From Syntrophus buswellii (lineage in GTDB: Bacteria > Desulfobacterota > Syntrophia > Syntrophales > Syntrophaceae): a DNA stretch of 64,000 nucleotides. Position 1 is the stretch's first letter. Each line of letters begins with the position of its first letter. Location of the stretch: contig NZ_CP175563.1 in the NCBI RefSeq assembly GCF_046097065.1, positions 1,488,001 through 1,552,000 of the forward strand. Reading direction: 5' to 3'. Positions 58,873 through 64,000 of this stretch are shown here, piece by piece. The position numbers and the translations under genes are program-made. Under the pieces are notes generated by a model. It was given only the letters and a program-made list of their open reading frames with translations, was not told the DNA's origin and made no database searches.

Positions 58873-58889
58873 CCATGTTGACGACATGG
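58873..58889. promoter_or_regulatory. Dyad upstream of the SYLF gene
   Basis: CCATGT-TGACG-ACATGG is a perfect 6-bp dyad with a 5-nt spacer, 56-72 nt upstream of the SYLF ATG. This fits an operator for a dimeric regulator. Confidence 0.35.
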
Positions 58890-59229
58890 GGCTCCGATCA
58901 GGTACAATCGTTACGGGGTATTGATCACCTCCTTTCCAGAAGCCTCGGCGTTTGCGGGCGGCAAGGGGAGAAATGGTTGCAACGTATTCCTGGCTCCGAA
59001 TAGAGGATCAGGACAGTGGTGACAGCGGCAGCGACAGATGGAAGTCGGGGAAGGGGACAGCAGCGGGGATCAGGAGCGGAAGTCATTTTTGATGGTGATC
59101 CTGTCTGGAGTCATCAGAACGTCCTTTTTCCCTTACATTGAGACCTTGAATATAAGAGAAGGGGGCATGGGTGTCAAGACGATTTCTGCCCCGGGACAGG
59201 GGCCGCCCTGCCTTTTATGAAGCAGAACC

Positions 59230-59258
59230 TTGACTTGCGAAGAACAACATCCTATTAA
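59230..59258 (+). promoter_or_regulatory. Promoter of the flavin reductase-rubredoxin gene
   Basis: TTGACT (59230-59235), 17-nt spacer, TATTAA (59253-59258): five of six and four of six matches. Start near 59265. Confidence 0.45.
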
Positions 59259-59555
59259 GAATAAATACTAAATAAAAAGCGGACAAAGGGGCTTGAGGTT
59301 CTTTAAACTCGGTGACCGAAAAATTCGAACCAAAACCTGCTGGACCGCGCTGGTCCCGCGATGGGATTTCATCGATCGGAAGGCGATATTGGGAAGAAAC
59401 CTCTTGTTTGAAAATTTCAAGAAAGTCCGTTAGATTAGGAGACAGATTTCACGCAGGCCATAACGGCCGGGTATGTCCCCGCGGCGAAATGACGTTAGAA
59501 TACCGCGCCATGGGTATGGCGGAGGCGCAGCGACTTCAAGGAGGTTACCTGGATC

Positions 59556-60275
59556 ATGGAGACAACGATGGATCGAAAGGCTTTGTACGACATCAGCTAT
59601 GGGCTTTATGTCATTACCTCGATTGCGGACGGCAGAATGAACGGGCAGATTGCCAATACGGTTTTCCAGGTCAGCAGTACGCCGGCAAAAATTGCCGTGA
59701 GCATCAACAAGGAAAATCTCACCCATGAATACATCCTGAAAAGCGGTGTTCTGGCGGTGTCGACCCTGGGGCAGGAAACCCCGCTTCCCTTCATCGGGCT
59801 CTTCGGCTTTAAATCAGGGCGCGAGATCGACAAGCTGTCCCAGTGCGCCTACGTTCAGGGTGCAACGGGATGCCCCTGTGTCACCGACCATGCACTGTCG
59901 TATATGGAAGGAAAGGTGGTTGCTTCCGCCGACGGCGGGACGCATACGGTCTTCATCGTGGAGCTTGCGGCGGCGGCCGTCCTGAAAAAGGGTACGCCGC
60001 TGACCTATGCCTATTATCAGGAGGTAAAAAACGGAAAAGCCCCCAAAACCGCCCCGACCTATAAGGAAGCGGCGGCAGAAAACGCTTCGAAAACAACAGA
60101 AAAGGAGAGTTCAATGAAAAAGTATGAGTGTGGAATTTGCGGCTACATCTATGACCCGGAAGCGGGTGATCCGGAGAACAATATCCCCGCCGGGACGCCC
60201 TTTGACAAGCTTCCCGACGAGTGGACCTGTCCGATCTGCGGAGCCGGCAAGGAAGACTTCAGCGAAGTAGCCTGA
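59556..60275 (+). CDS. hrb: Flavin reductase-rubredoxin fusion (high-molecular-weight rubredoxin)
   Basis: A 239-residue fusion. Residues 1-155 are an FMN-binding flavin-reductase-like domain (YGLYVITSIADGRMNGQIANTVFQVS, in blocks), residues 156-186 an Ala/Lys/Thr-rich linker, and residues 187-239 a complete rubredoxin with the two iron-binding CxxCGY/CPxCG knuckles (CGICGY and CPICGA). Such Hrb proteins feed electrons to oxygen- or NO-reducing flavodiiron proteins in anaerobes. AAGGAGG lies upstream. Inside the linker AAAGGAGAG precedes codon Met 187, so free rubredoxin may also be made. A stem-loop follows at 60283. Confidence 0.95.
   Translation: METTMDRKALYDISYGLYVITSIADGRMNGQIANTVFQVSSTPAKIAVSINKENLTHEYILKSGVLAVSTLGQETPLPFIGLFGFKSGREIDKLSQCAYVQGATGCPCVTDHALSYMEGKVVASADGGTHTVFIVELAAAAVLKKGTPLTYAYYQEVKNGKAPKTAPTYKEAAAENASKTTEKESSMKKYECGICGYIYDPEAGDPENNIPAGTPFDKLPDEWTCPICGAGKEDFSEVA
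60101..60116 (+). promoter_or_regulatory. Internal ribosome-binding site and ATG for free rubredoxin
   Basis: AAAGGAGAGTTCA (60101-60113) ends directly at the ATG 60114, codon 187 of the fusion and the exact first residue (MKKYECGICG) of a 53-residue rubredoxin. Spacing from AGGAG to ATG is about 7 nt, as good as any start in the window. Confidence 0.6.
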
Positions 60276-60282
60276 TGGTACC

Positions 60283-60319
60283 AAGGCGGTGCGCCGGTGC
60301 GCAACCGGCGGGCCGCCTT
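60283..60319. terminator. Hairpin after the rubredoxin fusion
   Basis: AAGGCGG (60283-60289) pairs with CCGCCTT (60313-60319), and inside it GCCGGT pairs with ACCGGC around a GCGCA loop. It lies between convergent genes; no U-tract, so termination may be partial. Confidence 0.45.
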
Positions 60320-60470
60320 CCGGGAACCCGATGCGGTTTTGCTCTCCTCCCGGAGAGTTCGGATGTTCAGGGCGATCAAAGGGGCCTGTCGTACGGACCT
60401 TTGAAGAAAAGCGGCAACGGACCGAAACCGGGCGACATGACCGGAGCCGTTCCGAGGGGGCACGCCCCGG

Positions 60471-60908
60471 TCATCTTCCGAAGCCCAGCGCCAACTGAAT
60501 ATCCTTTGGAATACTCATCATCAGTTCCATGTCCGGCAATTTTACAGCCACCTGCTCACCGCGGCCCCGAGTGCAGATCCGCCCGGTATCCGCCAGCCGG
60601 ATTTCAAAATCCAAAACCACCTTGAAGCGGGCTTCGACGACCGTGGCCCTGCAGAGGAAGTCATCACCGTGGCGAAGGGGATGGACGTATTTGATCGAAG
60701 TCCGGATGATGGGATATATGAACGGGCTGTCGCCACGGACTCCATAAAGGTCAACCCCGAGGCTTTCGAACAGGGCCGATCGGGCCACATCGAAATATTT
60801 AAGATAGTTGCCATGCCAGACCACCCCCATTGGATCGAGGTCGTGGAAGGGAACCGTCATTTGAACTACAATGCTCGGATAGCTGTCTTTGCGGGAGATC
60901 GAACGCAT
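60471..60908 (-). CDS. Hotdog-fold acyl-CoA thioesterase (4-hydroxybenzoyl-CoA thioesterase family)
   Basis: A 145-residue hotdog-fold thioesterase of the YbgC/4HBT family with the active-site block FHDLDPMGVVWHGNYLKYFDVAR (in part; catalytic Asp in LDPMG). It would hydrolyse short or aromatic acyl-CoAs. The ATG at 60908 with TGGAG upstream is preferred over the adjacent GTG. Substrate is unknown; an aromatic- or fatty-acid-degrading anaerobe would have many such CoA esters. Confidence 0.92.
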   Translation of the reverse strand: MRSISRKDSYPSIVVQMTVPFHDLDPMGVVWHGNYLKYFDVARSALFESLGVDLYGVRGDSPFIYPIIRTSIKYVHPLRHGDDFLCRATVVEARFKVVLDFEIRLADTGRICTRGRGEQVAVKLPDMELMMSIPKDIQLALGFGR

Positions 60909-61066
60909 CACGGCTCCATTCTTCCGGATCGACGGACTTTGTCGAAAGGCCGGATTTCATGCGGGGGAAAGCGGGTCTTTTCTCTCGGGATTCTGCTATC
61001 ACATAAAGAACGCATTTGGCAACAGGACAAATTGCGGCTTTATTCCCCTGGACCGGCGGTGTATTG

Positions 61067-61095
61067 TTGACATAAGTCTATGGTGTTCTTATAGG
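61067..61095 (+). promoter_or_regulatory. Promoter of the threonine-degradation operon
   Basis: TTGACA (61067-61072), 17-nt spacer, TATAGG (61090-61095): perfect -35, four of six -10. Start near 61102, 77 nt before the dehydrogenase ATG. Confidence 0.6.
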
Positions 61096-61178
61096 TTCCA
61101 AGATGCCGGGATGCTGACGTCCCTTAGCGTGGACAGGCGGTTTAGAGAGGTGGATGCGGTATCCCTTGGGAGACGGGA

Positions 61179-62159
61179 ATGAAAAAAATCCTGGTAACCG
61201 GATCAACCGGCCAGATCGGATCGGAATTGACCCCAGCCCTCAGGAAGGCCTACGGGCAAGAGAACGTTGTCGCTGCCGGACATCGCCGCGAACCTGAATC
61301 CGAACTCAGGAAGAGCGGCCCCTACGGCATCCTGGACGTCCGGGATGCCCTTGAGCTTCAGCACATCGTAACCGATTACAGGATCGACACCATATTTCAT
61401 CTGGCGTCGATCCTGTCTGCACGGGCGGAGGAAAATCCCCATCTGGCCTGGGAAATCAACATGGGCGGATTGAAGAATGTGCTGGAGACTGCACGCCGCT
61501 GCGGCTGCGCCGTCTTCTTTCCCAGCTCCATCGCCGTCTTCGGTCCAGGCACGCCGAGGGAAAACGCTCCACAGACGACAATCCAGAGACCGGGCACCCT
61601 TTACGGCATTACCAAACTGGCCGGCGAACTTCTTTGCGACTATTACTTCCGGCGCTTCGGTGTGGACACGAGGGGGCTCCGCTTTCCGGGACTTATCTCT
61701 TCAAGGACAAGGCCCGGCGGCGGCACAACCGACTATGCCGTGGAGATCTTCCATGCCGCCCTGACGGAAGGGCGCTACCGCTGCTACCTTGCATCCGACA
61801 CCCGCCTGGACATGATGTACATGCCGGATGCCCTCCGTGCGGTTGTAACTCTGATGGAAACGGACGGCGGTAGACTTTTCCACCGCAACGCCTACAATCT
61901 ATCCGCCATGAATTTCACGCCGGCGGAACTGGTGGAGAAGATCCGTTCGTTCCTGCCCGGATTTTCAATCTCCTACGAGATCGATCCGCTGCGCCAGGCT
62001 ATTGCCGATTCCTGGCCCCGGCGCATGGACGACCGTGCGGCACGAACCGAATGGGGTTGGGAACCCCGCTACGATCTTGACGCGACCGTGTCGGATATGA
62101 TGGAAACACTCGCCGTGAAACTGGGAAAAGGAGGAGAGAACGGCCATGGCGCTCGATAA
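61179..62159 (+). CDS. L-threonine 3-dehydrogenase, SDR/epimerase type
   Basis: A 326-residue extended SDR enzyme: Rossmann motif VTGSTGQIGSE, DVRD, active-site Tyr and Lys in YGITKLAGE, and the threonine-site TTDYAVEIFHAAL. This is the epimerase-like TDH type, oxidising threonine to 2-amino-3-ketobutyrate with NAD+. Assignment to TDH, rather than another epimerase-like enzyme, is supported by the overlapping downstream kbl, which uses that product. Confidence 0.94.
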   Translation: MKKILVTGSTGQIGSELTPALRKAYGQENVVAAGHRREPESELRKSGPYGILDVRDALELQHIVTDYRIDTIFHLASILSARAEENPHLAWEINMGGLKNVLETARRCGCAVFFPSSIAVFGPGTPRENAPQTTIQRPGTLYGITKLAGELLCDYYFRRFGVDTRGLRFPGLISSRTRPGGGTTDYAVEIFHAALTEGRYRCYLASDTRLDMMYMPDALRAVVTLMETDGGRLFHRNAYNLSAMNFTPAELVEKIRSFLPGFSISYEIDPLRQAIADSWPRRMDDRAARTEWGWEPRYDLDATVSDMMETLAVKLGKGGENGHGAR

Positions 62160-63354
62160 ACTGAAGCCCATCCTGGAAGCGACGCTTGAAGAATCGGCCC
62201 GGACCGGAATCCGGAAAAGGCATGAGCGGATCATCACCGGCCGCCAACCCCCCGCCAATGGATACGGACCGAGATATCTCCTTGATGGCTATGAAGGTCG
62301 TGCTTTTCTGCGCATGAATTCAAACTCGTATCTTGGACTCCATGTTCATCCGCGGGTGATTGACGCGGAAGAAAGGGCGGCGCGGCATTTCGGAGCAGGA
62401 CCAGGGGCCGTGCGCTTCATCAGCGGAACCCACCAACCTCACATTGAACTGGAACAGCGGCTTGCCGACTTTCACGGACGGGAGGCTGCCATGATCTTCA
62501 GCGCCGCCTATGCCGCCGTCATGGGGGTTCTGCCGCAGCTGATCACTTCCGAAACCCTGGTGGTGAGTGACGCCCTCAATCACAACAGCATCATCAACGC
62601 CCTTCGCCTTGCCCAGCCGTACGCCAGAAGAATCTATGGGCACCTGGACATCCGGGAGCTCGATGGGATTCTGGAGCAGTTTACGGGGGAGGTGAAAAGG
62701 GTCCTGGTGGTGACGGACGGCGTCTTCAGCATGCGCGGGGATTTCGCTCCCCTTGATGAGATCCGCGAAGTCTGCAACCGGTATCAGACTCTTTTCGAAG
62801 AAGGCCTGATCATCGCAGTGGACGATTCCCATGGTGTCGGTACCTTGGGTGCGCTCGGCCGGGGTACGGAGGAAAGAACAGCGGCGAGGGCCGACATCGT
62901 CATCGCCACCATGGGAAAGGCCCTGGGAGTCAACGGAGGCTATGTGGCCGCCGATAAGACCGTGATCGACTACCTGAGGGAGACCGCCCCATTTTATATC
63001 TACTCGAACCCCATGACCCCTTCGGAAACGGCCGCTGCACTGGAGGCGCTCAATATCCTGGACAGCGACGAGGGGATGGGGCTGCTGGAAAGGGTCCGCA
63101 GGCACGCGGCGATCCTTCGCAAGGGCCTTTTTGAACGGGGTTTCGAAACGATCGGCAGCGAACATCCCATTGTTCCTCTGCTGATCGGTGACAGTGACAG
63201 AACGAGAAAACTGGTCAAAAACCTCTTTATCAACCAGATTCTTGCAACGGGGATCGGTTACCCCGTGGTGCCAAAGGGTGAGGAGGAGATCCGTTTTCAG
63301 GTCACCGCCGAACATACTGAAAAGGACATTGGTTTTCTTCTTGATCACTTGTGA
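62146..63354 (+). CDS. kbl: Glycine C-acetyltransferase (2-amino-3-ketobutyrate CoA ligase)
   Basis: A 402-residue PLP-dependent alpha-oxoamine synthase family enzyme. Motifs: NSYLGLHVHPRVIDA, GAGPGAVRFISGTHQPHIELE, DDSHGVGTLGALGRGTEE and the PLP-Lys block IVIATMGKALGVNGGYV. It cleaves 2-amino-3-ketobutyrate with CoA to glycine and acetyl-CoA. Its start lies within the last 14 nt of the dehydrogenase gene, so the two threonine-degrading steps are coupled. Confidence 0.96.
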   Translation: MALDKLKPILEATLEESARTGIRKRHERIITGRQPPANGYGPRYLLDGYEGRAFLRMNSNSYLGLHVHPRVIDAEERAARHFGAGPGAVRFISGTHQPHIELEQRLADFHGREAAMIFSAAYAAVMGVLPQLITSETLVVSDALNHNSIINALRLAQPYARRIYGHLDIRELDGILEQFTGEVKRVLVVTDGVFSMRGDFAPLDEIREVCNRYQTLFEEGLIIAVDDSHGVGTLGALGRGTEERTAARADIVIATMGKALGVNGGYVAADKTVIDYLRETAPFYIYSNPMTPSETAAALEALNILDSDEGMGLLERVRRHAAILRKGLFERGFETIGSEHPIVPLLIGDSDRTRKLVKNLFINQILATGIGYPVVPKGEEEIRFQVTAEHTEKDIGFLLDHL

Positions 63355-63357
63355 GCC

Positions 63358-63386
63358 TCCTGGAAAAACAACCAGGAAGGGGTTTT
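63358..63386 (+). terminator. Terminator after kbl
   Basis: TCCTGG (63358-63363) and CCAGGA (63372-63377) form a perfect 6-bp stem with an 8-nt A-rich loop, then AGGGGTTTT. It lies 3 nt after the kbl stop. Confidence 0.55.
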
Positions 63387-63540
63387 CGCGATTCCCGTCC
63401 ATCAACTTTTAAACTCCCAGGATTTGTCTGGTAATTGTCCCGTAGTTAATCCGTATTGCATTTCTTCTTCGTTATGTGATGAGTTGCATAAACGAAACGA
63501 TTTTTTTCGCATCGGAAGTGTGCTGAAGGGGGAGGAAACA

Positions 63541-63729
63541 ATGAATCAGGCAAATTTGAACGGCAGGAAAAAGTATCCGCGAAGACGGAGAACAAGAGTC
63601 TTTGGGATGACGGATTCCATTCTGAGCAATCTGACGGTTTATTTAAATCCCTATGTTGAGACTGGAAGCAATCTTTCTGTTGAAGAGGCCGCCCTCTATG
63701 CTTTCGGGAACAGGTTCTTCAATAAATAG
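63541..63729 (+). CDS. Small basic protein of unknown function
   Basis: A 62-residue protein starting at an ATG with a strong GGGGGAGGAAACA upstream. It has an Arg/Lys-rich patch (GRKKYPRRRRTRVFG) in the first third and an acidic/hydrophobic C-terminal part (YVETGSNLSVEEAALYAFGNRFFNK). No family recognised. The in-frame extension further upstream has no support. Isolated on the plus strand between kbl and a minus-strand gene. Confidence 0.6.
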   Translation: MNQANLNGRKKYPRRRRTRVFGMTDSILSNLTVYLNPYVETGSNLSVEEAALYAFGNRFFNK

Positions 63730-63910
63730 GGATATCTGAAGATCCCTTTGACGAAGAAAGGACTGTCATCCGGGACCATGTTTCTGTGAAATCGGTTCTG
63801 CTGGTTTTTATGGCCATCAGAACAATAGGGGGAAGCGGGCCGGATTCCGCCAGCCGTTCTGCAAGAAAACGCCCCCGTATCCATTTTCTGATTTAAGCCG
63901 CTGTTCCGTT

Positions 63911-64000
63911 TCATTTCAGGGAAAAATCGACGCGGCTCATCTTTGCTTTTTCCGCTGGATCACTTTCGCCGGCCTTGCTCTTGAGGTTCGGCTCCAGAAC
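63911..64000 (-). CDS. C-terminal end of a gene cut by the window edge
   Basis: A frame open to the window edge ends with TGA at 63911-63913; its last 29 residues are hydrophilic (LEPNLKSKAG..SDPAEKAKMSRVDFSLK). It looks like a natural protein end but is too short to name. Confidence 0.35.
   Translation of the reverse strand, partial: VLEPNLKSKAGESDPAEKAKMSRVDFSLK

Larger units (their letters stand above)
58818..59555. other. 738-nt gap with regulatory sites
   Basis: No gene convinces me here. It contains the CCATGT dyad at 58873 and the promoter at 59230; a GGCC-ATAAC-GGCC repeat lies near 59457. The leader of the flavin reductase-rubredoxin gene would be about 290 nt from that promoter, long enough to be structured. 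Confidence 0.5.

Noticed and set aside
1..64000. CRISPR arrays, IS elements, rRNA or tRNA genes
   Set aside because: No repeated spacer-like units, no transposase motifs, and no tRNA cloverleaf or rRNA sequence recognised by reading the gaps between genes; a tRNAscan or Infernal run would settle small cases.

Overview
The window is a dense, GC-rich chromosomal segment of a Gram-negative bacterium that most resembles a deltaproteobacterium (Desulfobacterota), possibly a Syntrophales/Syntrophus-type organism. This is inferred from gene order and family content, not from a database match. The evidence is: KDO and LPS-transport genes (a true outer membrane); the block kdsA-kdsC-lptCAB-rpoN-hpf-ptsN-hprK-rapZ; a chemotaxis cluster with CheD and CheX proteins; the non-mevalonate isoprenoid pathway; multiheme nitrite reductase; and a high-molecular-weight rubredoxin. 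I see no CRISPR array, rRNA, tRNA, insertion sequence or prophage.

Layout. 1-2.75 kb (minus): cheW, a single-domain response regulator and an NtrC-type sigma-54 activator. 3.3-13.3 kb (plus): chemoreceptor, cheR, cheD, an HDOD protein, cheY, a CheX-like phosphatase, a second cheD that has lost its catalytic Cys and His, cheB, cheA, cheY and cheX. 13.5-15.7 kb (minus): pilZ-motA-motB. Near-perfect sigma-54 (-24/-12) promoters precede the chemoreceptor and pilZ-motAB, and rpoN lies 5 kb further on. 16-24.8 kb (plus): xerD, kdsA, kdsC, lptC, lptA, lptB, rpoN, hpf, ptsN, an hprK-like gene and rapZ. 24.8-30.4 kb (minus): M23 peptidase, typA, phosphohexomutase and a lipoprotein. 30.6-33 kb (plus): a small membrane protein, a candidate structured RNA and a class II aldolase. 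33-48 kb (minus): metG, fbp, nif3, ricT, holB, tmk, a 59-residue ferredoxin, a NifU-like protein, a lipoprotein, an ispH-ubiA fusion, tlyA, dxs, ispA, xseB and xseA. 48-55.7 kb (plus): a deoxyhypusine-synthase-like gene, a TolC/MacA/MacB efflux system and an HD-domain protein. 55.8-58.8 kb (minus): nrfHA and a SYLF lipoprotein. 59.5-64 kb: flavin reductase-rubredoxin fusion, acyl-CoA thioesterase, threonine dehydrogenase plus kbl, a 62-residue basic protein and the end of a gene cut by the window edge.

How the parts fit. The first quarter is a motility control module in which sigma-54, a c-di-GMP receptor (PilZ) and possibly a second c-di-GMP-type domain inside CheA converge. The 16-24 kb block couples envelope LPS assembly to nitrogen/PTS-type regulation. 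Aldolase and fructose-1,6-bisphosphatase suggest gluconeogenic carbon flow. dxs, ispA and the ispH-ubiA fusion place precursor supply and a prenyl-transfer-like domain together.

The most unusual items are the IspH-UbiA fusion, the CheD paralogue without catalytic residues, the MshEN-like insert in CheA, the rubredoxin fusion with an internal ribosome-binding site and start codon, and a promoter-to-terminator RNA unit at about 31.0-31.2 kb.
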